Under the pieces are notes generated by a model. That model worked only from the letters and a program-made list of their open reading frames with translations, was not told where the DNA came from and searched no databases. From NCBI RefSeq assembly GCF_000411295.1, contig NZ_KE150424.1, forward strand, positions 1-64,000: a stretch of DNA of 64,000 nt, in the 5' to 3' direction. The translations under genes and the position numbers were made by a program. This document shows positions 52,939 to 61,540 of the stretch, piece by piece. Position 1 is the stretch's first letter; every line of letters starts with the position of its first letter. This DNA is from Paenisporosarcina sp. HGH0030 (GTDB lineage Bacteria; Bacillota; Bacilli; Bacillales_A; Planococcaceae).

Positions 52939-53970
52939 CTAGCGGTTGGTCACTTTTGTCCATTCGTCTTCAATGGCCGCCATGATTTTATACGCACCAG
53001 ACGACTTATTTGAACAAACCACAACAATGCGGGAATCATCCGGGTAGTATGCCGAGTGAAAACTTACGCCTGGGTCATAGCCCATAACATGATACTTGGA
53101 TACGGTCTCGTCTTTTTTATTAATCCAAATCCCATAACCATAGTAGCTGCCTTCTTTTACTTGAACATGTGCCGTAAGCAGGCGATCAGTCATTTCCTTG
53201 CTAAGGATTTGATGATTCATAAGAGATTCCCAGAGAAGAGACATATCGGTAACGGTGACATAGGCGCCGCCATCCGACCCACCTTTTGCTGGCAGTGAGT
53301 ACATATTTGTTTTCCATGTTCCGTCTGAATGATCGATGTATCCCCATGCCGTTCTCTCAGGTAGAGAGTCAAAAGAAAAGTAGCCCGAATCGACCATCTC
53401 AGCTTTTTTGAAAATGTGTTCTTCCACATAGTCAGTGAAGGGAAGTCCACTTGCCTGTTCCACAATCAACCCTAGCAAAATATAGCCGGAGTTGTTATAA
53501 CTGAAACCCTCACCTGGTGGATTTTTCATTGGTTCATTTTGGAAAAGAGGAAGGAAATCCTTCAAGGTCCTGATATGGTACATTGGCGTTTTGATCCACA
53601 ATTCCTCAAAATCATCCATGACTTCTTCGTCAAAATAATCAGGAACGCCCGATGTGTGGGTAAGCAAGTGATGGACAGTGACATTGTCATCAAAATGAGG
53701 AAACTTTACATCCAGACAGTCTTTCAATTTGGAGTCGAAGGAAAGTTTTTTCTCCTCCACGAGTTTGCAGATGGCGATCGCGGTGAAGAGTTTGCATCCT
53801 GAAGCAATTCCATACCTGGTTCCAGACTGATTGTTTATTGCTTCTGCCCGATTGGCATATCCAAAGCTACGATCAATAAGAGCATTCTCGCTTTCTTTTA
53901 CCAAAACGGTTCCAGAAAAATCATTTTCGCTTTGAAGGGAAACAATTCGATCCATAATCGTGTTTTTCAT
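52939..53970 (-). CDS. serine hydrolase, class C beta-lactamase/PBP4* family
   Basis: A 343-residue protein with SGCK (Ser-X-X-Lys) near residue 57, YNN in GFSYNNSGYILLG (Tyr-X-Asn) and a DPGVSFHS stretch near the place of the KTG triad. Such proteins are D-Ala-D-Ala hydrolases, esterases or amidases. No signal peptide, so probably cytosolic. ATG 53970 follows GGAGG; a longer frame to 54000 has none. Confidence 0.92.
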   Translation of the reverse strand: MKNTIMDRIVSLQSENDFSGTVLVKESENALIDRSFGYANRAEAINNQSGTRYGIASGCKLFTAIAICKLVEEKKLSFDSKLKDCLDVKFPHFDDNVTVHHLLTHTSGVPDYFDEEVMDDFEELWIKTPMYHIRTLKDFLPLFQNEPMKNPPGEGFSYNNSGYILLGLIVEQASGLPFTDYVEEHIFKKAEMVDSGYFSFDSLPERTAWGYIDHSDGTWKTNMYSLPAKGGSDGGAYVTVTDMSLLWESLMNHQILSKEMTDRLLTAHVQVKEGSYYGYGIWINKKDETVSKYHVMGYDPGVSFHSAYYPDDSRIVVVCSNKSSGAYKIMAAIEDEWTKVTNR

Positions 53971-54215
53971 GTGAGATTCCTCCATTTCTTTAACTACCAT
54001 TTACATTAAATTCTTGCTAGTCCGCCCTCCTTAATCGAAAGGGAACGATCCATATTTGCCAAGTTTCGTAAAGCAAATGATGTATCTATTTATTATTCGC
54101 CAACCACCTAGTCTCTTCCTTTTTCTTTAAGAGAATCTAACTAAAACGAGGATTTCGAGGAATGGAAACGAATAGGTATGTATAGATGGAAAGAAAAATG
54201 AAATGAGGAAACGCA

Positions 54216-54917
54216 ATGTTGGAACAAGAGGGACCTGCATTTGTTATGTTTTCGACGGCACATCAGATCGTAATTGTGGGATTGGTTCTATTAATTGTTT
54301 TGTTATTTGCTTTCAAAAATAGATGGACGCTTCAACCTCGCAAAGCGCAACAAATCGAACGTCTTTTTGCCCTGTCCTTACTGGGCATGGATATCGCGTT
54401 TTATATTTGGCTCTTTCAAACCGGAAGATGGAACTTGAGTAGTTCGTTGCCACTCGAATTGTGTAGCATTAGTTTAGTGTTGACCATCGTCCTGCTGTGG
54501 ACCGGAAATAAGCATGTCTATGATTTTGTTTTCTATGCAGGAATAGGCGGTGCACTTCAAGCAATTGCAACACCAGTATTGGATTTAAGCTTCCCGCATT
54601 TCAGGTACTTCCACTTCTTTTTCACGCATGCGGGAATTGTCCTTGTAGCGCTATATTTTACATGGGTGAAAGGGTGCCGCCCTACTTTTAAAGGAATCCT
54701 CAAAACGATGCTCGCATTGAACGTATTGCTGCCAATCGTGTTTGTCATCAATGTTTTAGTTAACGGAAACTATATGTTTTTACGGACAAAACCAGTGAAC
54801 GGAAGTCTGCTTGATTACCTGGGACCATATCCATGGTACATCGTATCTCTTGAATTGGTGGCTTTCTTCATTTTCGTATGTTTATGGTTGGTTTTCAGAA
54901 AAAGGCGTTCAGGATAG
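54216..54917 (+). CDS. TIGR02206 family membrane protein (YwaF-like)
   Basis: A 233-residue protein with seven predicted spans: SLPLELCSISLVLTIVLLWTG, HFRYFHFFFTHAGIVLVALYF and LGPYPWYIVSLELVAFFIF match the YwaF group. Function unknown. Plain ATG start with ATGAGGAA before it. Confidence 0.9.
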   Translation: MLEQEGPAFVMFSTAHQIVIVGLVLLIVLLFAFKNRWTLQPRKAQQIERLFALSLLGMDIAFYIWLFQTGRWNLSSSLPLELCSISLVLTIVLLWTGNKHVYDFVFYAGIGGALQAIATPVLDLSFPHFRYFHFFFTHAGIVLVALYFTWVKGCRPTFKGILKTMLALNVLLPIVFVINVLVNGNYMFLRTKPVNGSLLDYLGPYPWYIVSLELVAFFIFVCLWLVFRKRRSG

Positions 54918-55004
54918 GGGGAACTATTATTAAAAGCAAAAGAACAGGGACGCAATCGTCACGTGGTCAAGAATGGTGAGCGATCATCTGTTTATGCATA
55001 AGCC

Positions 55005-55037
55005 GAATCTCCTCGATGTTGTTGAGGAGATTTTTTA
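55005..55037 (+). terminator. terminator after YwaF-like gene
   Basis: AATCTCCTC and GAGGAGATT pair over GATGTTGTT and are followed by TTTTTATG; A/T content on both sides also allows minus-strand use. Confidence 0.9.
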
Positions 55038-55040
55038 TGT

Positions 55041-55418
55041 TCATTTGTAGATGAAAACAAAAGTACCCCACACTAACACAGCAAACCAAATCATGAGGAT
55101 AATCACCGCAGCAAACCAATTTTTGGGTTTGTCTGATTGCAACTGTTCTTCAGCTAATTTAGTGCTGTCCTGAATGACGATTTGAGGAAGCATTTTCAGT
55201 GCAAAATAAATGCCGACGGGTACAATCAATACATCATCGACATATCCGAGAATCGGTATGAAGTCGGGAATCAAATCAATTGGGCTAAATGCATAAGCGA
55301 CGACTGCGACAGTAAATACTTTCACAGGCAAAGAAACACGTGTGTCTTTTGTTGCGAAGTATAGCGTATAAAGAGATTTCTTCATGAAACGTGCCCATTC
55401 CTTCAATTTTCTCCACAT
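55041..55418 (-). CDS. DUF1232 (YkvA-like) membrane protein
   Basis: A 125-residue protein with LPVKVFTVAVVAYAFSPIDL and IPDFIPILGYVDDVLIVP, the DUF1232 signature, and a C-terminal membrane helix. ATG 55418 is nine bases after AGGAGG; 55460 would add a weakly supported extension. Function unknown. Confidence 0.92.
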   Translation of the reverse strand: MWRKLKEWARFMKKSLYTLYFATKDTRVSLPVKVFTVAVVAYAFSPIDLIPDFIPILGYVDDVLIVPVGIYFALKMLPQIVIQDSTKLAEEQLQSDKPKNWFAAVIILMIWFAVLVWGTFVFIYK

Positions 55419-55492
55419 AGGTTGAATCCTCCTTTCTACAATACTTGTTTTTTTCATCATATACCCCGCTCCAATTTGTCACAAGACCATCA

Positions 55493-55549
55493 TTGACTTT
55501 GCATAGTTTACCCCCTAAACTACTATTATTGGTTTAGGGGGTAAACTAT
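55493..55549. promoter_or_regulatory. MarR promoter with perfect inverted-repeat operator
   Basis: A possible -35 TTGACT (55493) and -10 TAAACT (55516) have 17-base spacing. ATAGTTTACCCCCTAAAC (55503-55520) and its exact reverse complement (55532-55549) flank an 11-base spacer; each arm is itself a near-palindrome GTTTA-N5-TAAAC. The right arm contains the AGGGGG ribosome site and ends one base before the ATG. Confidence 0.75.
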
Positions 55550-55550
55550 T

Positions 55551-55994
55551 ATGGATGAAAGAATAAAAGAAGCGGTATCACTCTTTGAAGAGGTACTCAT
55601 ATATGGGACTGAACGCGTCATTCGAAGTGTGGATGAACCGATATGGAAAGAATATTCACCTGAACAAATTCAAGTATTGAAACTGATTTACAAAGAAGGG
55701 GAAATAACATCAAGTCGACTCGCCATTTTGCAAGGCGTACATAAAAGCGCCATATCCAATCGTATAAAAAAACTGATGGAAAAAGAGTTGATTGACACAA
55801 AGCCTTCAGGCGATAAGCGAGAGAAGATTCTGGTGCTGACGAATTTAGGAGAAGATGTCATCAACGAATCAGACCGAGTATTGCATGAATATATTGGAAA
55901 ATTGATGTCCAATCAAGTGGATGATCGGGAAATTGACCAATTTTTAGTGACGTTCCGCAAGTTAAGAGAAATTTTGAAAATGAATGGAGTCTGA
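55551..55994 (+). CDS. MarR family transcriptional regulator
   Basis: A 147-residue winged-helix regulator with QIQVLKLIYKEGEITSSRLA, GVHKSAISNRIKKLMEKELI and KREKILVLTNLGEDV. It is three bases before the MmpL-type transporter gene, which it probably represses together with itself through the inverted repeat over its own start. The inducer is unknown. Confidence 0.93.
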   Translation: MDERIKEAVSLFEEVLIYGTERVIRSVDEPIWKEYSPEQIQVLKLIYKEGEITSSRLAILQGVHKSAISNRIKKLMEKELIDTKPSGDKREKILVLTNLGEDVINESDRVLHEYIGKLMSNQVDDREIDQFLVTFRKLREILKMNGV

Positions 55995-55997
55995 CGA

Positions 55998-58598
55998 ATG
56001 AAAACGATATTAAAATGGAAATGGCCGATCACCATCGGTTTGCTCGCCATCACGATTCTCTTATTTATCATCGCCCCAAATTTGACGAAACAAGCGGAAG
56101 AAGCGGGCTCAATCCAGCTGTCTGGAGATGCGTCGTCACAACAAGCCGCCAAAATGTTGGCGGATGCAGGCGAAAGTGACCAAACGATTTCCGTTGTTGT
56201 GGAACTTGATAAAGCACTGAGGGATGTCGACCGTGAACAATTGGGAAATATGGCGAAGAAAATCTCAGCACTTTCAAAAACGGTGACCAGTGTCTTAAAT
56301 CCCGTTGAAAGTGATGAGCTCGAGAGTCAACTCGTTTCGGAAGATAAAAAAACAGTACTCATTCCCATTACAGTGGATGGGCCAGATGAAGAAGTTAATG
56401 ATGTTGCACAAGAAATTCGCGATTCAATCATTCCGTCAGACATGACAGCTTACGTGACAGGCGAAGCCATCATCAACAATGATGTTAATAAAAGTGCGCA
56501 AGAAGGCTTAAAGCGGACAGAGATTATTACAGTTGTGTTGATTTTTGGTTTGTTGCTTGCTGTTTTCCGTTCGATTGTCACGCCATTCATTCCTTTGGTG
56601 GCAGTGGGTCTTACGTATTTATTGAGCCAATCACTTGTGGCATTTTTCATCGATTGGTTTGGTTTCCCGGTTTCTAACTATACCCAGATTTTCTTGGTGG
56701 CGATATTGTTCGGGATTGGAACGGACTACTGTATTTTACTGCTGAGCCGTTACAAGGAAGAATTATCTGCAGGTCACTCGGTAGAAGAAGCCATTGTAAA
56801 CACCTACAAAACTGCCGGCCGTACGTTACTAATCAGTGGTCTTGCTGTATTTATCGGGTTCTTCGCGATCGGTTTTGCGGATTTCCCAATATTTAAATCG
56901 GCAGTTGCCGTTGCGGTAGGGATAGCTGTTCTATTGCTCGTATTGTTTACGATTGTGCCAGTGTTTATGTTGGTATTGAAAGAAAAACTATTCTGGCCTT
57001 CGAAAAAATCGGCAGCGCACCACGACAGCGGCTTATGGGGATGGATGAGCAAGCTTTCCGTCAATCGCCCCGTTCTATCTATGCTGGTTGTCGCAATTAT
57101 GACGGTTCCTTTGTTGCTGACATACGATAACTCCTTGTCATTTAACACAGTGGATGAAATCGGCAGTAACTATGAATCGGTTAAAGGCTTACGCGCCATA
57201 GAAAATGGCTTTGGCAAAGGGGACTCGTTGCCAGTTCAAGTCATTATTGAATCGGATGAGAAGCTAGCAAACGAAGAAATGATTCCGTATGTGGAGAGTT
57301 TAAGTCAACGCTTTGAACAAATCGAAGGTTTTGAGAAGATTAGAACAGTCACCCGACCTACTGGGGAAATAATCGAAGACTTATATGTCGATCATCAACT
57401 TGGTTTGATGGCGGATGGATTAACGGAAGCTCGCGAAGGACTCACTGAAATTGGAGCGGGTCTTGAGCAAATTCAAAGCGGATTGGCTGGAGCTGGCAAT
57501 AGTGGTGGACTTGGAGAAGTTGCGGCAGGACTTGGTCAGCTAAACGACCAGTTGGCACTGACAACACAAGGGTTACAACAGACCGGTAATGTGCAACAAA
57601 CAGTCGGTGCTTTGACGGCCATCAGTGGTCAACTTGGTCAAATTCAGCAAGGCCTTGCCGGAGCAAGTGGCGGCGGTAAAGGATTATCTAAGGTAACTGA
57701 GGGGCTTGCAGCTTCCAATAAGGCTCTAACACAAATTGCAGACGGACTTACGGAAGTCAGCGACATGATGAAGGCGATGAGTGAAAGTGATAGTGTGCGT
57801 GATACTGGACTGTATATTCCTGCAGGTACACTTGAAAGTGAAGAATTTTCTCAAGTATTGAACCGATATACATTCGCTGATGGCAAAGGGATAAAAATGG
57901 AAGTAGTCCTTTCGGATGACCCATATTCTCCTGAAGCCATTAAAACTGTGCAACGATTGAAAGACGCGGTGGCATCCGAAGTAAAGGGAACGCCGTTTGA
58001 AGATGCAAGCATTGCCTTTGGTGGCATATCGAGCGTAAATAGTGATTTAGCCGATATCTCTTCGAGCGATTTTTCAAGCACTGTCATGATTATGTTGATT
58101 AGTTTGTTTGTCGTCTTATCGATCTTATTCCGTTCCATGATCATGCCATTGTTCATGATCGGTTCGTTATTACTGACGTACTTTACGTCAATTGCCATTG
58201 CTGAACTGATTTTCGAGAATCTACTTGGATATGACGGCATCAGCTGGGCTGTTCCATTCTTCGGTTTCGTTATGCTGATTGCACTTGGCGTCGATTATTC
58301 CATTTTCCTTCTCGACCGGTTCCGAGAAGAGGTGGAAAGTGGTTTGTCTGTTCGAGAAGCTATGCGTGTTTCGATGGCCAAAATGGGAACGGTCATCATC
58401 ACGGCAGCTATTATATTAGCAGGTACATTTGGTGCCATGATGCCTTCAGGGGTTCTGAGCCTGATGCAAATCGCGTCCATCGTGGTTATTGGATTATTGC
58501 TGTACGGTTTGATTGTCTTGCCATTACTCATACCGGCCATTACCGTATCGTTTGATCGTGGTGTATGGTGGCCGTTCGGCATTAAAAAGAAAAAATAG
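55998..58598 (+). CDS. MMPL-family RND transporter (YdgH-like)
   Basis: An 866-residue transporter with two sets of about six membrane helices (171-330 and 680-860), each with the RND core (FGIGTDYCILLLSRYKEEL and ALGVDYSIFLLDRFREEV, Asp-Tyr pairs for proton relay), separated by large extracytoplasmic loops. The second loop has Gly/Gln-rich repeats (LGEVAAGLGQLNDQL, GLAASNKALTQIADGLTE). It likely exports lipids or drugs. MarR gene lies directly before it; terminator after. Confidence 0.94.
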   Translation: MKTILKWKWPITIGLLAITILLFIIAPNLTKQAEEAGSIQLSGDASSQQAAKMLADAGESDQTISVVVELDKALRDVDREQLGNMAKKISALSKTVTSVLNPVESDELESQLVSEDKKTVLIPITVDGPDEEVNDVAQEIRDSIIPSDMTAYVTGEAIINNDVNKSAQEGLKRTEIITVVLIFGLLLAVFRSIVTPFIPLVAVGLTYLLSQSLVAFFIDWFGFPVSNYTQIFLVAILFGIGTDYCILLLSRYKEELSAGHSVEEAIVNTYKTAGRTLLISGLAVFIGFFAIGFADFPIFKSAVAVAVGIAVLLLVLFTIVPVFMLVLKEKLFWPSKKSAAHHDSGLWGWMSKLSVNRPVLSMLVVAIMTVPLLLTYDNSLSFNTVDEIGSNYESVKGLRAIENGFGKGDSLPVQVIIESDEKLANEEMIPYVESLSQRFEQIEGFEKIRTVTRPTGEIIEDLYVDHQLGLMADGLTEAREGLTEIGAGLEQIQSGLAGAGNSGGLGEVAAGLGQLNDQLALTTQGLQQTGNVQQTVGALTAISGQLGQIQQGLAGASGGGKGLSKVTEGLAASNKALTQIADGLTEVSDMMKAMSESDSVRDTGLYIPAGTLESEEFSQVLNRYTFADGKGIKMEVVLSDDPYSPEAIKTVQRLKDAVASEVKGTPFEDASIAFGGISSVNSDLADISSSDFSSTVMIMLISLFVVLSILFRSMIMPLFMIGSLLLTYFTSIAIAELIFENLLGYDGISWAVPFFGFVMLIALGVDYSIFLLDRFREEVESGLSVREAMRVSMAKMGTVIITAAIILAGTFGAMMPSGVLSLMQIASIVVIGLLLYGLIVLPLLIPAITVSFDRGVWWPFGIKKKK

Positions 58599-58604
58599 TT
58601 GTAA

Positions 58605-58639
58605 GAAAAGCCCTTCGAATTATTCTCGAAGGGCTTTTT
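58605..58639 (+). terminator. terminator of MarR-MMPL operon
   Basis: AAAAGCCCTTCGA and TCGAAGGGCTTTT pair over ATTATTC and continue into T residues, directly after the MMPL stop. Confidence 0.93.
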
Positions 58640-58644
58640 GATTT

Positions 58645-58935
58645 ACTATGGTATTGTTTATCGTACATTTGCTCGAGCCGCATGTTCCGCATGAGCCAAC
58701 AAGTATGAAAACCAAATACTTGTGTGTCTCACGCTTCAAAAGTGCTGCTCCTGCGGTTACTCGTCGCAAAGAATCGGTCCAAATCAAAACCTTTGGCCCG
58801 CTTCTTTCCTGCGGAATAATGGGCAGGCAAGACCCCGCAACGAGGACAAAGGAGCGAAGGCTAAGAACGCCACCTCGTGTGGCAACGCCTTCGTGACCAA
58901 CATCCTGTTGGCCCGAGCCGATTCATTTCTCTATT
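58645..58935. ncRNA. GC-richer structured non-coding element
   Basis: About 290 bases lacking a credible ORF but full of hairpins: ACAAGTAT/ATACTTGT (58700-58725), CCGCAGG-type pairing of CTGCGG 58751 with CCGCAG-like 58810 region, GAAGGC/GCCTTC (58857-58892) enclosing GCCAC/GTGGC, and CCAACA/TGTTGG (58899-58914). It follows the MMPL terminator and faces the 3' end of the minus gene. Strand unknown. It may be a dispersed repeat or a structured RNA; I recall similar segments in other Bacillales, but cannot verify. Confidence 0.45.
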
Positions 58936-58950
58936 TAAAAGAGAATAAAT

Positions 58951-59322
58951 TTACAACCCAATCGGCAATTGAAAGAGCAGGAAATTGCTTGTCCATTGTT
59001 GACTTCCAATGAATACTTTTTCATTGTTCTTTTCAAACATATAGCTAGAGCCGTACTGTTCGACAAATTCCCATCCATTCTTTTTCATTCGCTGCTTGAG
59101 GGAATTAAGTGCCACATCGAGGGAATCATCCGTTACAAGCCAAACATAGCCGTCTTGCTGTGCCACTTTAGAAAGCGGCAATTCCGATGAGACAGCAAGT
59201 TTTGCGACTTCCTGCTTGGTTTTATTAGAAAATGGAAGCTCGGGATAATGAAATTTAGTTGACAGAGCAGCATATACCGCAAGAAGGAACAGTATGACAA
59301 ACAGAAGTATCCACTTTTTCAT
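58951..59322 (-). CDS. hypothetical membrane-anchored protein
   Basis: A 123-residue protein: N-terminal membrane helix (about 3-22) and a small extracytoplasmic domain (SLKQRMKKNGWEFVEQYGSS). ATG 59322 or earlier ATG codons could start it; ribosome site GGATGGG is weak. No family recognised. Confidence 0.7.
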   Translation of the reverse strand: MKKWILLFVILFLLAVYAALSTKFHYPELPFSNKTKQEVAKLAVSSELPLSKVAQQDGYVWLVTDDSLDVALNSLKQRMKKNGWEFVEQYGSSYMFEKNNEKVFIGSQQWTSNFLLFQLPIGL

Positions 59323-59474
59323 CTCAAAACCCATCCCATCCATCACGAAATTAATAGTTACTTATTAGACTCTAAAACCCACTCAAAAGTTCCAACATTT
59401 CACTAAATTACCAAACAAATTAACTGAAACTTCATCTCTGGAATTTCGTATAGTAGCTAAGGGAGTGATGGGCT

Positions 59475-60425
59475 ATGTGGTCAACGTTTCAACAAAGACA
59501 ATCGGAGCTAAAACTATTAATCAATGAACAAGAACGCTTGCAAAAGAAATTAGCTTCTCTTCAAACTGAAATCCTGGAACACACACATAAACGAAATGAA
59601 CTCGAAAGTAAGCTGACAAAAGAACAACGGGATGTCGCAAAATTGGATGAGTTTTCATTTTCCAACGTGATGAGAAAGTGGAAAGGGTCGCAGGAAGATG
59701 TCCGTGATCAAGAAATGGCTGAAGCAGCTTCAATAGAATTGAAGTGGAACGAAGCGGTGAAGGTGGTTCGAGACCTGGAAGTAGAATCAGCTAACATTCG
59801 TCAAGCATTAGCAGATGTACAGTTCCAAGACCTTCATGCGAACTGGCAACGGTTAATGATTGAAAAAGAGCGATGGTTGCGAGTCAATTCCCCGCAAGAT
59901 AAAGCGGTGATGGAAGAACTGTATGACCGGAAAACAGTTGTCCAAACGATGCTTCGTGAAATCGAAGAAGCACGGGATGCAGGAAGTAGAGCAAATGTAC
60001 TTTTATCCAAAGCAATCAGTCAGCTCGAATCTGCACACAACTATTCAACATGGGATACGTTTTTGGGTGGCGGAATGATTGTGACTGCGATGAAGCATAG
60101 TGTAATCGATGACTCAGAAGATACGATTCATAAAGCACAAATGGCTCTCCATCGCTTCAGAACGGAAGTCAAAGATGTGCAGGCACTTGAAGCCAATTCT
60201 TTTATCGTGGAACGCGGAGAGTTTATCAAAATGGCCGATTACTTTTTTGATGATATTTTCAGTGAGTGGACCATTCATTCACGAATATCCAAATCTCAAG
60301 GGAACTTGCAAAATACGGTAAAAGAAATCATGAAAGTCATGCACTCATTAGCCGGCAATAAGCACGTATTGGATGCTGAACTCGTTGACATTGAAGAGAG
60401 AAGAAAACAATTAATCGAAGCGTAA
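59475..60425 (+). CDS. coiled-coil protein of unknown function
   Basis: A 316-residue soluble protein, heavily charged. Residues 1-55 and 75-180 are strong coiled-coil (Leu/Glu/Lys/Gln-rich). A short motif STWDTFLGGGMIVTAMKHSVI near 195 has the only hydrophobic patch. No signal peptide. GGGAGTG precedes the ATG. Possibly a stress or structural protein; not assigned. Confidence 0.75.
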   Translation: MWSTFQQRQSELKLLINEQERLQKKLASLQTEILEHTHKRNELESKLTKEQRDVAKLDEFSFSNVMRKWKGSQEDVRDQEMAEAASIELKWNEAVKVVRDLEVESANIRQALADVQFQDLHANWQRLMIEKERWLRVNSPQDKAVMEELYDRKTVVQTMLREIEEARDAGSRANVLLSKAISQLESAHNYSTWDTFLGGGMIVTAMKHSVIDDSEDTIHKAQMALHRFRTEVKDVQALEANSFIVERGEFIKMADYFFDDIFSEWTIHSRISKSQGNLQNTVKEIMKVMHSLAGNKHVLDAELVDIEERRKQLIEA

Positions 60426-60490
60426 GGAAGGGATTTTGTCTATTGTCACGAAAGATACTTAAGAGAAAAGAAATCTTAAGGAGGTAAATT

Positions 60491-60991
60491 ATGTATCATA
60501 CAATTGATGAGTTTTTAACTGAATGGACTTACGAAAGTGACTCTACCCAACAAATACTGGACTTGTTTAACGATGATTCGTTAGGAACAAGAGTCAAAGA
60601 AGGAGAACGTTCGTTAGGTTTCCTTGCTTGGCATACAATCGTTTCTATCAATGAAATGATGTCACGTGTCGGACTGGAGTTTGAAGCACCACATCACGAT
60701 GCATCAATGCCGGAATCAGCAGCAGAAATTGCTGCTGGATACAAACAGGCAAACATGGCATTCAAGGAAGCCATTCGTTCACAATGGACGGATGTCAATC
60801 TTTCTGAAGAACACGACATGTATGGAGAAATGTGGACGAATGCTACTACACTGAACGTTATCGTTAAGCACCAAATCCACCACCGCGGCCAAATGACAAT
60901 GTTGATGCGCCTGGCAGGACTGCCGATGATCGGAGTGTATGGTCCATCCCGTGAAGAATGGACATCCTATGGGGGCGACGTTCCAAAATAA
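60491..60991 (+). CDS. DinB family protein
   Basis: A 166-residue four-helix protein with the DinB metal triad: His in FLAWHTIVSINEM, and two in VKHQIHHRGQMTM. Many members are metal-dependent thiol transferases (bacillithiol S-transferase type); substrate unknown. AAGGAGG precedes the ATG. Confidence 0.92.
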   Translation: MYHTIDEFLTEWTYESDSTQQILDLFNDDSLGTRVKEGERSLGFLAWHTIVSINEMMSRVGLEFEAPHHDASMPESAAEIAAGYKQANMAFKEAIRSQWTDVNLSEEHDMYGEMWTNATTLNVIVKHQIHHRGQMTMLMRLAGLPMIGVYGPSREEWTSYGGDVPK

Positions 60992-61000
60992 GGTAAACAA

Positions 61001-61030
61001 AAGCAACTTCGAAAATGGAGTTGCTTTTTT
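61001..61030 (+). terminator. terminator after DinB-family gene
   Basis: AAGCAACT and AGTTGCTT pair over 10 bases, followed by six T residues. Confidence 0.92.
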
Positions 61031-61143
61031 GTATGCGAAAATCGATGTTCGCCTCATCTATTGAATGACTTTCCAACCTAACGTGGTCATAACCACTTGG
61101 CATGCCATATACCTAAAGTAAGTCAATTTTGGGAGATGGAATT

Positions 61144-61479
61144 ATGGTGGTTTGGATTGATGTAAATGTAAGTAAACGCCAGCTGAAACTTTACGATGCC
61201 AGTAGATTGCTGAAAACATATCCGATAGCAGTCGGGAAAATGTTAACACCTACACCAAGAGGAAATTATATTGTTGTGAACAAAGAGTATGACCCAGGTG
61301 GCCCATATGGGGTGTTATGGATGGGTTTATCTAAACCACATTACGGAATACACGGCACAAATAATCCCTCGTCCATTGGCAAGAAAGTTTCGCACGGGTG
61401 TATTCGGATGTATAACGATGACGTAACGGAGCTTTCATCCTTCGTGCCAATCGGAACAAATGTCTATATACATGCTTGA
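61144..61479 (+). CDS. leaderless L,D-transpeptidase (YkuD domain)
   Basis: A 111-residue protein that is almost only the catalytic domain: [38 protein letters not shown] and the active site [11 protein letters not shown] (Cys). YkuD enzymes cross-link peptidoglycan outside the cell, yet there is no signal peptide or LysM here. ATG 61144 follows GGGAGATGG; TTG 61129 would add five residues. Confidence 0.9.
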   Translation: MVVWIDVNVSKRQLKLYDASRLLKTYPIAVGKMLTPTPRGNYIVVNKEYDPGGPYGVLWMGLSKPHYGIHGTNNPSSIGKKVSHGCIRMYNDDVTELSSFVPIGTNVYIHA

Positions 61480-61487
61480 AGAAGAAC

Positions 61488-61515
61488 AAAAAAAGCCCTC
61501 ACAAGGGGCTTTTTT
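61488..61515. terminator. bidirectional terminator
   Basis: AAAAAAGCCCC-type arm and GGGGCTTTTTT pair over a short loop, with tracts on both sides, between convergent genes. Confidence 0.9.
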
Positions 61516-61540
61516 GATGTCTATATATGTTTGATGGAAA

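Noticed and set aside
58648-59012. Two plus-strand frames of 82 and 96 residues
   Set aside because: They overlap each other and the structured element, have no ribosome site and odd composition.
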